A stretch of 45,552 nt of DNA from Bacillota bacterium (GTDB lineage Bacteria; Bacillota; Clostridia; Acetivibrionales; DSM-1351). The stretch is taken from assembly GCA_023409265.1 (NCBI GenBank), contig JAEYHZ010000047.1:1-45552 (forward strand), given 5' to 3'. Positions 25,769-34,041 of this stretch are shown in pieces (the stretch's first letter is position 1; each line of letters opens with the position of its first letter). The notes beneath the pieces are model-generated. The model made no database searches. It was not told the DNA's origin and saw only the letters and a program-made list of their open reading frames with translations. Position numbers and translations under genes: made by a program.

Positions 25769-26794
25769 TTATATAAAGCTCTTATCCTTGCTGATTTGAT
25801 ATAGCGCGGAAATTGTCAGTCGTTCAACAGCTTCATAGTCACTTCTGCTCATTACGGAAACAGGTGAATGAATGTATCTGCAGGGCACTGATATGGATGC
25901 TGTTTTTACTCCGTTGCCGGTCCTCTGTATTTGTCCTGCATCATTTCCGCCTGTGGTAGTCTGTTTGTACTGTACTTTAATTCCATTCCTGACTGCAACG
26001 TCATACAGATACTGAACCAGTTCCCTGTCACAATAACAGGTTCTATCCATTATTGTCAGTGCCGCACCGTTTCCGAGAACTGTAGAATACTCATATGTCT
26101 CAACGTCAGGAACATCCGCACAAGTAGTGCCTTCAATAATCAAGGCCAGGTCAGGCATAACATTATAAGCTGCAACCTGAGCTCCCCTCAGACCGACTTC
26201 TTCCTGAACGGTGAAACAGGCATAGAGTTCAAAGTCATAACTGTGCTTAAGTGCTTCAATCAATACAGCACAGCCTACTCTGTCATCCAGAGCCTTTGCC
26301 TTTATGCAATCATAACCCAGTTCCATAAAATCACTGTCAAAGGCTATAAAGTCTCCAAGAGGAGCAAGTTTCTCAGCCTCTTCTTTAGATTCAGCCCCAA
26401 TATCAATATACAGATTTTTTATCCTGGATATTTTTTCTCTTTCTTCCCTCTCCTGCTGGTGAATGGGTTTACTACCTATAACTCCGTTCAAACGTTTTTT
26501 TCCAACCAATACTTTTTTACCTGGAAGTATTCTGTCATCAATACCTCCAACAGCTTTGAACTTTACAAAACCTTTGTCAGTGTGTCCTGATACAATAAAG
26601 CCTACTTCATCCATATGTGCCGACAGCATGACTTTTAGCTTGCTACCGCTGCTCTTTTTATAAGCTATTATGTTTCCGATTGAATCAACCCTGTATGAAT
26701 CACATAAACCTTCTATTTTAGAAATGATATATTCTCTTACGTCATTCTCATTACCTGATACACCATTTAAATCAGTCAGTTCTTTTATAAGCAT
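25769..26794 (-). CDS. M42 family metallopeptidase, copy 2
   Basis: 341 residues with the complete M42 ligand set: SAHMDEVG, KALDDRVGCA, VQEEVGLRGA, IIEGTTCAD and CRYIHSPVS. The position usually occupied by a metal Asp in the VIDV motif is Glu here (IIEGT), as in several M42 members with altered specificity. It overlaps copy 1 by ten bases, so translation is coupled. Paralogous to its two neighbours but clearly diverged, suggesting complementary N-terminal residue preferences rather than recent duplication. Confidence 0.9.
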   Translation of the reverse strand: MLIKELTDLNGVSGNENDVREYIISKIEGLCDSYRVDSIGNIIAYKKSSGSKLKVMLSAHMDEVGFIVSGHTDKGFVKFKAVGGIDDRILPGKKVLVGKKRLNGVIGSKPIHQQEREEREKISRIKNLYIDIGAESKEEAEKLAPLGDFIAFDSDFMELGYDCIKAKALDDRVGCAVLIEALKHSYDFELYACFTVQEEVGLRGAQVAAYNVMPDLALIIEGTTCADVPDVETYEYSTVLGNGAALTIMDRTCYCDRELVQYLYDVAVRNGIKVQYKQTTTGGNDAGQIQRTGNGVKTASISVPCRYIHSPVSVMSRSDYEAVERLTISALYQISKDKSFI

Positions 26795-27834
26795 AATAAT
26801 TCCCCCAACTGTTCACTACTAATTTTAGCAAACTCAGACACTATTCTTGCAGTGTATTTTATATCATCAAGATTTACTGTTTCTATGGCAGTGTGCATAT
26901 ACCTTATTGGTATTGACAGTAAGACAGTAGGTATCCCGCTGGCACTAACCTGCGTTGCCCAGGCTTCTGTTCCCGTATCACCTGCCTCAACCATTTTTTG
27001 AAAAGGAATCAGGTTATCCTTTCCCAATTCAAAGAATTTGTTCACCAGCTTCGGATGAAGATTTGGTCCTATTGATATTTCGGGACCTTTACCTGGAGTC
27101 GAAGAAACTTCCTTAGAGAGATCTGGAATATCTCCATGGCAGGTATCAATAACTATTGCCGCATCAGGTCTGATACCATACGATGCTGTCATTATTCCGG
27201 TCAAGTGTGTTTCCTCCTGTGCAGAAGCAATGAAAATCAAATCATTCTCATGATTAACATCCTTAATAAGTTTCAGCACTTCCAATAGGCAAGCAATGCT
27301 TGCTCTGTTGTCGAGGGATTTGCAGCTTACCTTTTGATCATTTATTTTTGTAAATTTTGATCTCAAAGTTACTGTATCACCGATAGAAATTATTTTCTTC
27401 AGTTCTTCGCCTGCAATACCGGTATCAATCTTTATATTCTTGATTTTTACTGCCTTACCTGCATCCTCGGCCTTTAAAAGATGCGGAGGCGTAGCACCGA
27501 TTATTCCAATAATATCTTTTTTACCATGAATTATAACTTCCTGTGCCAATAGAATTTTACTGTCTATTCCGCCAATTTCGGTTATTCCTACAAAACCTTT
27601 TTCATCTATGGAATTTACTAAAAACCCTATTTCATCCAAGTGTGCAGACAGTATTGTTTTTTTTGCTGCCTTGTTATATCCCTTTTTCAAACAAATAACA
27701 TTAAAAAACTTATCAACAACAACCTGATCGCAGCTATCCCTGAAAAGCAGTGCGACTTTTGCAGCAGCTTCCTGCTCAAAGCCTGCTACCGCAACAAGTT
27801 GTGACAAGTACTCCAAGTTTTGAATAATACTCAT
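26785..27834 (-). CDS. M42 family metallopeptidase, copy 1
   Basis: 349 residues. M42 motifs are SAHLDEIGFLV, KSLDNRASIACLLE, SAQEETHLTG, VIDTCHGD and IPIRYMHTAIETV, so all metal-binding residues are present. It is the most diverged of the three copies: the LDDR motif is LDNR and GLRGA is replaced by THLTG. It opens the three-gene peptidase run. A 13-bp-arm inverted repeat lies 34 bases upstream of its start and may be regulatory. Confidence 0.88.
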   Translation of the reverse strand: MSIIQNLEYLSQLVAVAGFEQEAAAKVALLFRDSCDQVVVDKFFNVICLKKGYNKAAKKTILSAHLDEIGFLVNSIDEKGFVGITEIGGIDSKILLAQEVIIHGKKDIIGIIGATPPHLLKAEDAGKAVKIKNIKIDTGIAGEELKKIISIGDTVTLRSKFTKINDQKVSCKSLDNRASIACLLEVLKLIKDVNHENDLIFIASAQEETHLTGIMTASYGIRPDAAIVIDTCHGDIPDLSKEVSSTPGKGPEISIGPNLHPKLVNKFFELGKDNLIPFQKMVEAGDTGTEAWATQVSASGIPTVLLSIPIRYMHTAIETVNLDDIKYTARIVSEFAKISSEQLGELLCL

Positions 27835-27867
27835 TTATCTGATTCCTCAACCTTTTCCATAATTCCA

Positions 27868-27919
27868 TGGAATGATTAAAATATCGCCTAAAATTGGGTT
27901 CTAATGTTTAATCATTCCA
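27868..27919. repeat. 13-bp-arm inverted repeat upstream of the M42 cluster
   Basis: Arm TGGAATGATTAAA at 27868-27880 is perfectly complementary to 27907-27919, with a 26-base spacer. No T-run follows on the minus strand. An operator pair or a 5'-leader hairpin for the peptidase operon is possible. Confidence 0.7.
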
Positions 27920-28088
27920 CTGTAATTCAATTCTATCAAATATATTTAGACTTTCCTAGAAGTGTTTTCTAATTTTAAATATATTTTTTGTTATGCAATA
28001 CGTTTAGATTAATTAAGACAAGCCTAACGCATTGCTTGCTAAAATTATTTACTGAAATTATTTGCTAAAATAATTTATATGTTTACTA

Positions 28089-28117
28089 TTGACTTAATAT
28101 AGTTTTTTTATTATACT
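28089..28117 (+). promoter_or_regulatory. promoter of the tRNA-Ile2/tRNA-Phe transcript
   Basis: TTGACT (28089-28094) and TATACT (28112-28117) with 17 bp between, ending 18 bases before the tRNA. Confidence 0.78.
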
Positions 28118-28135
28118 AAATCTCGTCCTTTTCGA

Positions 28136-28212
28136 GGGCCTTTAGCTCAGTTGGTTAGAGCAACCGGCTCATAACCGGTTGGTCCGGGGTTCGAGTCCCT
28201 GAAGGCCCACCA
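28136..28212 (+). tRNA. tRNA with CAU anticodon, probably tRNA-Ile2
   Basis: 77 nt including encoded CCA. The acceptor GGGCCTT pairs with AAGGCCC, and D, anticodon and T arms all form. The anticodon is CAU in the loop CTCATAA. The sequence resembles Bacillus tRNA-Ile2, whose C34 is changed to lysidine by TilS to read AUA, more than elongator tRNA-Met, which typically has TTCATAC. Automated calling usually labels it Met. Confidence 0.9.
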
Positions 28213-28242
28213 CATTTTTATTTTAGTTTAAGATTATTTACT

Positions 28243-28359
28243 GGCCTTTCTTCGCTGCCGCGAAGATAAGGATTGCTTACAGCAATCCCAACAGGGACTC
28301 TCAAGCTGTAAAACGTGCTACAAGCACCTTTTACGACGCTTTCGTCTGAAGGCCCACCA
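28243..28359 (+). ncRNA. chain of four hairpins ending in a tRNA-like acceptor and CCA
   Basis: Between the two tRNA genes lie four back-to-back perfect or near-perfect hairpins: 28249-28266 (7-bp stem), 28270-28288 (8 bp), 28308-28334 (6+4 bp with one mismatch) and 28335-28346 (4 bp). They are enclosed by an outer pairing GGCCTT (28243-28248) with AAGGCC (28349-28354). The segment ends CTGAAGGCCCACCA (28346-28359), a 14-base exact copy of the tRNA-Ile2 3' end (28199-28212). It would be cotranscribed with both tRNAs. Whether it is a stable RNA, a pseudo-tRNA or an integration scar is open. Confidence 0.55.
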
Positions 28360-28362
28360 TAT

Positions 28363-28438
28363 GCCCAGATAGCTCAGTCGGTAGAGCAGGGGACTGAAAA
28401 TCCCCGTGTCGCTGGTTCGATTCCGGCTCTGGGCACCA
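28363..28438 (+). tRNA. tRNA-Phe (GAA)
   Basis: 76 nt with encoded CCA. Acceptor GCCCAGA pairs with TCTGGGC. Anticodon GAA sits in loop CTGAAAA, and TTCGATT forms the T loop. It starts three bases after the CCA of the preceding hairpin chain. Confidence 0.97.
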
Positions 28439-28442
28439 AATT

Positions 28443-28489
28443 AAAACGAATTCCGGATATCTTAATAGAAGTCCGGAATTCGTTTTTTT
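28443..28489 (+). terminator. terminator of the tRNA transcript
   Basis: 15-bp perfect stem (arms AAAACGAATTCCGGA and complement), 14-base loop, then a T7 run. It ends the tRNA operon four bases after the tRNA-Phe CCA and also faces the convergent KASIII-like gene. Confidence 0.9.
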
Positions 28490-28546
28490 GATTTATGTTT
28501 GATTAAAGTCACTATATCGCTATAGAAATTTTTTACATTTGATGAA

Positions 28547-29551
28547 TCAAAGTTTCAATAGTGCGGCAGACATGGAATACCCCGCCCCTACCGAAAACAA
28601 TACAATATAATCCCCCTGCGCTACCTTTCCTTCTTTTATGGCATCATGTAGTGCAAAGAACGGGCTTGCACAGCCTGTATAACCGTACTTTTCTCCTACG
28701 GTCGTTGTTTTTTCAAAAGGAACACCTAATTTTTCCAATGTTAATAATCCATCCGGTATTGAAAACTGGGAGAATAAATAATGATTTATATCATTCGGCT
28801 CCAGTCCGTTTCTTTCAAGTAAATCAGATATCAGCTGTTTCCAGTCGTCAGAAAAGAAACTTACATCATGTTGAATCCAGAGTAATTTCTTATCATTTTC
28901 TTCAATATCTTTATTATGTAAATTTGAAAATCCGCATTTTGGTGATTCCATAAAATTATGGTTCATAGAATTGGTATAATAATTACAGTCTATAAAGCCC
29001 GACTTTATTCTGCTGTCAGGAACATTCTCAAGAATTATTGCTGCACATCCGTCAGCAATATTAGGGTAGGAGACAACACAGTCTTTTCTTACCATTCCGG
29101 TAATATATAAAGATCCAACTATTAGCGTGTACTTTATTCTATTGTTAGAAAACATATACCGGCTTGCCAAATCATAAGCAGTCAACATTCCAATGCAATT
29201 GTCATTCATGTCAAAAACCAGGTGGGCACATTTGCTGCCTAACATATTATTCAATTTTAAAGCATTAGTGGGGACTAAGTATTCCGGAGTTTCCGATACA
29301 AAGATAATCATATCCAAATCTTCAGGTGAAATATTGGATTTTTCCAAAGCTTTTCTGGCTGCTTCGTAAGCCATAGTAAGAGAGTTCTCGCCCTCAGTTG
29401 CCAGGTATCTTTCTTTTCTGCCTAGATGCTTCATCAGAGGTTCTGCATCTACTCCCAATTTAGAAAAGTGATTTATAAAGAAGTCATTTCCTATCATGTT
29501 ATTTGGGTGGTATATTTCCAGTCCAATTATATCAACATTTGTAAAACCCAT
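28547..29551 (-). CDS. 3-oxoacyl-ACP synthase III-like protein with altered active site
   Basis: 334 residues with the FabH-type thiolase fold: an N-terminal half (LDMIIFVSETPEYLVPTNA; FDMNDNCIGMLTAYDLA) and a C-terminal half (EPNDINHYLFSQFSIPDG; GEKYGYTGCASPFFAL; FSVGAGYSMSAALL). The nucleophile Cys119 is kept. The FabH His (HQAN) aligns with Ser261 in LFSQFS, and the Asn of GNTSAAS aligns with Tyr291 in YGYTGCAS. It is therefore unlikely to do standard decarboxylative condensation; acyl transfer or hydrolysis are alternatives. It stands apart from any fab operon. AGGAG precedes the start. Confidence 0.8.
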   Translation of the reverse strand: MGFTNVDIIGLEIYHPNNMIGNDFFINHFSKLGVDAEPLMKHLGRKERYLATEGENSLTMAYEAARKALEKSNISPEDLDMIIFVSETPEYLVPTNALKLNNMLGSKCAHLVFDMNDNCIGMLTAYDLASRYMFSNNRIKYTLIVGSLYITGMVRKDCVVSYPNIADGCAAIILENVPDSRIKSGFIDCNYYTNSMNHNFMESPKCGFSNLHNKDIEENDKKLLWIQHDVSFFSDDWKQLISDLLERNGLEPNDINHYLFSQFSIPDGLLTLEKLGVPFEKTTTVGEKYGYTGCASPFFALHDAIKEGKVAQGDYIVLFSVGAGYSMSAALLKL

Positions 29552-29639
29552 ATGTCAACTCCTATCTATTGTATTTTATAAATTATTTGAATGAACATTA
29601 TCATTTCATACAATTAAGGATATGGAGCTTCCTTGTGAA

Positions 29640-29672
29640 ATAAAACCCACCATGTATTAATCATAGTGGGTT
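29640..29672 (-). terminator. terminator after the STAS-like gene
   Basis: Stem AACCCAC/GTGGGTT plus three inner pairs. On the minus strand TTTTATTT follows. It separates the STAS-like gene from the KASIII-like gene. Confidence 0.72.
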
Positions 29673-29682
29673 ATACAAGTAT

Positions 29683-30042
29683 TTATATTGCCTTATTTAG
29701 TGCCTCATCAACTGAAGAGACCATTTCATAGCTTTGATCAAAACCAATTTCCTTTGCAACTCTGGCCACCTGTGAATTGGTAACCGAAGAATCAAAATTA
29801 ATCATGAAAACCTTTTTAAAATTATCTCTCATATAAAGCTGCATACACCCCTGTAACATTGGGAGCATTTCCTGAGTTGATGCTTTTAATCCCCTTCCAT
29901 CTAAAATCAGGCTTGTACTTTTTGTGTCCAGTTTTTTGACTATAGACTCATACTCTCCTATAAATGCATTTGCTTCTTCAGGAGTAAAAAAACCACCTAC
30001 TGTAACTACTACTGCCTTGCCTTTTTGCTCAAACTTATACAC
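29683..30042 (-). CDS. STAS/SpoIIAA-fold-like small protein
   Basis: 119 residues. The alternating pattern (AVVVTVGGFFTPEEANAFIGEYESIVKKL; TSLILDGRGLKAST; KKVFMINFDSSVTNSQVARVAKEIGF) suggests the small alpha/beta STAS fold of anti-sigma-factor antagonists. The usual phosphorylated Ser/Thr of SpoIIAA is not in a recognisable DxSxxxSxG motif (here DGRGLKAST), so it may be a non-phosphorylated or lipid-interacting relative. Start GTG 30042 behind AAAGGAG. It has its own promoter and terminator, hence monocistronic. Confidence 0.6.
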   Translation of the reverse strand: MYKFEQKGKAVVVTVGGFFTPEEANAFIGEYESIVKKLDTKSTSLILDGRGLKASTQEMLPMLQGCMQLYMRDNFKKVFMINFDSSVTNSQVARVAKEIGFDQSYEMVSSVDEALNKAI

Positions 30043-30091
30043 CCACTACAACTCCTTTCATGATTTGTGTAAAATTTATATAATTTATGTA

Positions 30092-30120
30092 AATATACCA
30101 AATTATACTACATTTTGCAA
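30092..30120 (-). promoter_or_regulatory. promoter of the STAS-like gene
   Basis: Minus-strand TTGCAA (30120-30115) and TATATT (30097-30092) with 17 bp between, about 50 bases before the GTG. Confidence 0.6.
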
Positions 30121-30154
30121 GCTCTTAGAGACCTTATTTACTATTTTGGAGACA

Positions 30155-30204
30155 AAAAGGGACTCCTGCAAGACCAATCTCTTGGTTTTGCATTAGCCCC
30201 TTTT
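30155..30204 (-). terminator. terminator of the opp operon
   Basis: Two stacked stems: AAAAGGG/CCCTTTT outside and an 11-bp stem (30167-30177 with 30182-30192, one G-U) inside with a TCTC loop. On the minus strand the outer stem ends in a T5 tract. It lies 33 bases after the oppA stop. Confidence 0.75.
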
Positions 30205-30236
30205 CACTGCATCATATACAATATATCTACTTCTTA

Positions 30237-32099
30237 TTATTTAACATCTGCCTTCTTCACAGGAGCGTCTGCAGTTAATTCAATTAAGTGAGCAAAGCAC
30301 TTAATATCAAAAGCCGTCAGCTCATAATTTTTAACACGGTTGTTGACTCCCTCCAGACGCATTCTCCACATTGTGGGAATTGCGGGGGCCTCATCAAAAA
30401 ATGCCTGTTGGAATGCGTGGTATTTTTCGGATAGAAAAGCCTTATCCCATGCCTTTTCGGAGGAAATGTCACTCATAATAGCATTGAAGGTGTCGCTTGT
30501 ATATCTTGTGTAATTTGCAGATGAGTCGGGACCCCAAAGATTCTTAGGATTAGGGTCAAAACCTGTCTGCCATGCGCCGTCGTACATATCAATCTTCGGA
30601 TCATCGTGCTCGACCGCATCATAAAAAGCGTTGAACTCAGTCAAACGGCCGTTGTACAGCTCAACCTTCAAGCCTACATCCTTCCAGTTCTGCATTTTGA
30701 ATTGTGCATAAGTATCCATACCCTCTCCGTCCATGGCCGCCCATGTAATACTGAGAGGCTTTCCATTGGGATCCTCGCGGTAGCCGTCATTGTTTACGTC
30801 CTTGTAGCCCGCTTCATCCAGCAGCTTCTTTGCCTTTTCGGGATCATATGTATAACCTGAAATTTTAGTGTTCTGGTATGCCGCATGTCTCGGAGTAATA
30901 ACTGTGGTTGCAAGGAAACGCAGACCATTATAAAGCTCTTTCGCGATTTTATCATTGTCAACGGCATAGCCGATTGCCTGTCGCAGCTTTACATTTGCCA
31001 TTTTTGAATTTGGATCATAGATGTTTTTATTATTTTTCTGATCCCATTTACCCATTTTAAATGCTGTGTAATTGAAAACAGTTTCGAGCTGTCCCAGATA
31101 GGAGAAATTCTTAGGCTCCTTGTAGTCTGGATACTGCTGTTGTGAAAAGAGCGCAACATCAAACTTGCCTTCCTCCATTGCGGCCGGTACCAAGTCGGGA
31201 GCTATTACAGTAATTGTAACACCATCCAGCTTCGGCGCACCCAGATAGTAGTCGTCATTTCTTACAAGTTCAACCGACTCCCCGGGAACAATGCTCTTTA
31301 TCTTGAAAGGGCCGAAGCCAATGGGAGTTTTGCGTGATTTTTCATGAGCCTTCATCTCTTTTACAGGAATTCCTTCATAATAATGCCTTGGAATAGGTGC
31401 AATCCAGATGCCTCCCACAAGAATGGAGGGGAAGAAATTCTTAAATTTGATGGTTAAGGTCATTTTATCAGTGGATAATTCCAAACCTGATATTTTTTTG
31501 GCCTTGCCCGCATGGAACTCTTCTACACCGACAATATTTGTGAATTGCTCATCATAGCGCATTCCTTCATAATCCTTATCACAAATTACTTCATATGCAT
31601 ATACTAAATCGTCCAGCGTTACCGGTTGGCCATCATGCCATTTGATACCGTCCCTCAGCTTTAGTGTCATGGTTTTTGCTGTCTGATCATATGTATAAGT
31701 CGCTGCTCCGTCCTGATCAAAAACAAAGTTGTCATCAGCACTCAAAATGTTCTCTATGAACCACTGGTAAATATCAGCATCGGGCTGATTATCTGAGAAA
31801 CATGGATTAAAAATCCCTTCAAAAGCAGAAGATGAAACCTCCGCAACCTTTAAAACTCCGCCTTTGATGCTCGGGGCATCGTTTGTGTTCTTTATTGGGA
31901 ACTTTGCCATAACCTCCTGCATAGCAGAGCCGGAGGCTGACGGTTCGGCAGATGACGCCGCAGCCGTATCAGTAACTGTGGCTGTGCTCTGCGATGACTG
32001 TGAATTATTGGCCTCTTCCTTAGTTTTGCCGCAGCCGGCAAAAGTTGTAACCGTCAAAGCCAACGACAGCGACAGTGCCAAAAGTCTTTTCATTTTCAT
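30237..32099 (-). CDS. oppA: oligopeptide-type ABC transporter substrate-binding lipoprotein
   Basis: 620 residues. A lipoprotein signal peptide ends TTFAGC with the lipidated Cys at 23. A Ser/Ala/Thr-rich linker extends to about 65, and then the SBP_bac_5 fold follows (AATYTYDQTAKTMTLKLRDG, IKWHDGQPVTLDDLVYAYEV, KLRQAIGYAVDNDKIAKELY). It captures peptides or related solutes outside the cell for the OppBC pore. It is last in a D-F-B-C-A operon. The substrate cannot be told from sequence; the presence of both OppD and OppF favours peptide or nickel-type systems of this family. Confidence 0.88.
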   Translation of the reverse strand: MKMKRLLALSLSLALTVTTFAGCGKTKEEANNSQSSQSTATVTDTAAASSAEPSASGSAMQEVMAKFPIKNTNDAPSIKGGVLKVAEVSSSAFEGIFNPCFSDNQPDADIYQWFIENILSADDNFVFDQDGAATYTYDQTAKTMTLKLRDGIKWHDGQPVTLDDLVYAYEVICDKDYEGMRYDEQFTNIVGVEEFHAGKAKKISGLELSTDKMTLTIKFKNFFPSILVGGIWIAPIPRHYYEGIPVKEMKAHEKSRKTPIGFGPFKIKSIVPGESVELVRNDDYYLGAPKLDGVTITVIAPDLVPAAMEEGKFDVALFSQQQYPDYKEPKNFSYLGQLETVFNYTAFKMGKWDQKNNKNIYDPNSKMANVKLRQAIGYAVDNDKIAKELYNGLRFLATTVITPRHAAYQNTKISGYTYDPEKAKKLLDEAGYKDVNNDGYREDPNGKPLSITWAAMDGEGMDTYAQFKMQNWKDVGLKVELYNGRLTEFNAFYDAVEHDDPKIDMYDGAWQTGFDPNPKNLWGPDSSANYTRYTSDTFNAIMSDISSEKAWDKAFLSEKYHAFQQAFFDEAPAIPTMWRMRLEGVNNRVKNYELTAFDIKCFAHLIELTADAPVKKADVK

Positions 32100-32128
32100 A
32101 ACTATCTCTCCCTATTAAATAAATTTTT

Positions 32129-33046
32129 TTATGCTACCCTTTGTTTGGCGTCAGCCGCTCTTTTAACGGCCTGCCCCACAAAATATATACAAAGCATCAT
32201 TACCACAATCAGTATTGATGCTGGTAACCATTGCCAGGGTCTGCGCTGCAGATTATCCGGATTCATGGCGTAGTTGATCAGTGTTCCTAAGCTTGGCGTA
32301 TTAAATGGAAGTCCGAAACCCAGAACGGTCAAACCGGTCTCTAAACCCATATTCCCCGCCAAATTCAATGTCAGGTTTACAATAATTATCGAGCTTATAT
32401 TGGGGAGTACTTCCCTGAACATTATGACAAAATTCCGGGTTCCCAGTGTCCTGGAGGCCTGCACATAATCCAGGCTGCCTTGCTGTAAAGTCTTTGCCCT
32501 TGTGAGCCTTGCATCGCTTATCCAGCTTAGAGCCGATACAATCAGCACGAAGGTAATAACATCATACTTCGGTATAATGGATATAATAGCAATAATAATC
32601 ATCAATCTCGGAAGCATCGAAATAAAGTCAATTACTCTCATGATTATATTATCAGTTCTTCCTCCAAAATAACCGGCAATCAAGCCGACTAGTATACCCA
32701 CTATTCCGCATAATGCGGTAACACCTATAGCTATCAGGAAGGAATTTCTCGCACCCAGAAACATCTGACCCACCATATCTCTCCCCGAAGCATCAGTCCC
32801 AAGTATGTGTTCAGCTGAAGGCGGCTTATTAATCATGCCCAGCTTTACTTTGACAGCCTCTCCCAAATCAAAAAACGTAGAACCAATGAAAACCGTAGCA
32901 AAAATAATAATAAGCAGTATGAAAGAAACCAAGGCCAGCTTGTCATGTACAAGCTCTATCCATACCGCCCTTCTAAAGGATGGTTTGTCAGGGGAATTTA
33001 AGATCTTATCCGTTTTTTTACTTCTTTTATTATTCAAATTTATCAT
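32129..33046 (-). CDS. oppC: oligopeptide ABC transporter permease, OppC type
   Basis: 305 residues: cytoplasmic N-terminus, an OppC_N helix (35-60), a periplasmic loop ending HILGTDASGRDMVGQMFLGARNS, then the BPD_transp_1 domain with the EAA-like loop YVQASRTLGTRNFVIMFREVLPN. The GTDxxGRD motif is diagnostic of OppC/DppC. Forms the heterodimeric pore with OppB. It starts behind GAGAGGAG, 17 bases after oppB ends. Confidence 0.92.
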   Translation of the reverse strand: MINLNNKRSKKTDKILNSPDKPSFRRAVWIELVHDKLALVSFILLIIIFATVFIGSTFFDLGEAVKVKLGMINKPPSAEHILGTDASGRDMVGQMFLGARNSFLIAIGVTALCGIVGILVGLIAGYFGGRTDNIIMRVIDFISMLPRLMIIIAIISIIPKYDVITFVLIVSALSWISDARLTRAKTLQQGSLDYVQASRTLGTRNFVIMFREVLPNISSIIIVNLTLNLAGNMGLETGLTVLGFGLPFNTPSLGTLINYAMNPDNLQRRPWQWLPASILIVVMMLCIYFVGQAVKRAADAKQRVA

Positions 33047-33063
33047 TATTTATGCTCCTCTCA

Positions 33064-34026
33064 TTATTTTATTCTGATTCTTGGGTCTACGGCCGACATA
33101 ATAATGTCGGAAACCAAAGTACCAAGAACCGTTAGTACGGCGAATAAAATAATCAGGGCATTTACCACCGCATAATCCCTGCGAAGTATGGAGTCGAGGA
33201 AAAGGTTGCCCATTCCCGGATAGGAGAAAATCCTCTCGATAAATATGGAGCCGCCAAGCAAGAATGCAATATCATATCCCAGGCTTGCCGCAGTGGGAAG
33301 AAAGGCATTCCTTAAAATATGCCTGCTGTATATGGTCTTCTCAGGAACACCCTTTGAACGGGCAGTCATAACAAAATCCGAAATTTTATAGTCAACAATC
33401 TCACTCTTTAAAATCTGAATAACGCCCACCGGATATAGCACCCCTCCGGTAATTGCCGGCAGCAGCATATGATGAATCCGGCTGAAAAAATACGAGAGGG
33501 TTCCAGGCTGAATGCCTACGCTTACGGTTCCGCCCATGGGAAACCAATTCAATTTCAGTGAAAAGAAATAAATATTGATAACGCCCAATACAATTGACGG
33601 CATTGCCAGGGCCAGAAACGTGTAGAAGCTGATTACCTTGTCTACTGGTTTTCCGTTAAACCTGCCCGATATGACACCAAATGATACACCTATGATATAT
33701 GTAATTCCCAAGGTCAGCAGAGAAAGCCAAAAAGTGTTAGCCGCCCGGTTTCCGATCAATTCCGTCACCGGAATCTTGTAGCTGGTGCTCTCTCCCAGAT
33801 CCCCACTTAAAGCATCGGTGATCCATCTGCCGTATTTTACATACCAAGGGTCATAAAAACCCCATTTTTCACGAAGCTCTTCAAGCCTCTCAGGTGACAC
33901 ATTGGGATCGATTTTGCCGGTCAGGGCATCCCCCGGCATAAAACTGGCAAGAATGAACACCAGCAGACTCAGCACGGCAACCTGCGGGATTAATACCAGA
34001 AGTCTACGTAATATTGTTTTCCACAT
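33064..34026 (-). CDS. oppB: oligopeptide ABC transporter permease, OppB type
   Basis: 320 residues. N-terminal helix (RRLLVLIPQVAVLSLLVFILASFMPGDAL), the SPERLEELREKWGFYDPWYVKYGRWITDALSGDLGES external segment typical of OppB/DppB, then five helices and the EAA loop (MTARSKGVPEKTIYSRHILRNA). Located 15 bases after oppF. It pairs with OppC. Confidence 0.92.
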   Translation of the reverse strand: MWKTILRRLLVLIPQVAVLSLLVFILASFMPGDALTGKIDPNVSPERLEELREKWGFYDPWYVKYGRWITDALSGDLGESTSYKIPVTELIGNRAANTFWLSLLTLGITYIIGVSFGVISGRFNGKPVDKVISFYTFLALAMPSIVLGVINIYFFSLKLNWFPMGGTVSVGIQPGTLSYFFSRIHHMLLPAITGGVLYPVGVIQILKSEIVDYKISDFVMTARSKGVPEKTIYSRHILRNAFLPTAASLGYDIAFLLGGSIFIERIFSYPGMGNLFLDSILRRDYAVVNALIILFAVLTVLGTLVSDIIMSAVDPRIRIK

Positions 34027-34041
34027 ACATTTCCTCTCCTT

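Larger units (their letters stand above)
27835..28135. other. divergent intergenic region between the M42 cluster and the tRNA genes
   Basis: About 300 AT-rich bases with no gene. It holds the inverted repeat at 27868-27919, near-repeated GCTAAAATTATTT motifs (about 28037-28078) and the tRNA promoter (28089-28117). Confidence 0.55.

Noticed and set aside
24680..27834. M42 genes as endoglucanases (CelM)
   Set aside because: All aminopeptidase metal ligands are present and there is no signal peptide; the cellulase label for this family is a known misannotation.
27868..27919. T-box or other amino-acid riboswitch before the M42 operon
   Set aside because: Only one simple inverted repeat is seen; no T-box sequence, no specifier loop and no terminator/antiterminator pair.
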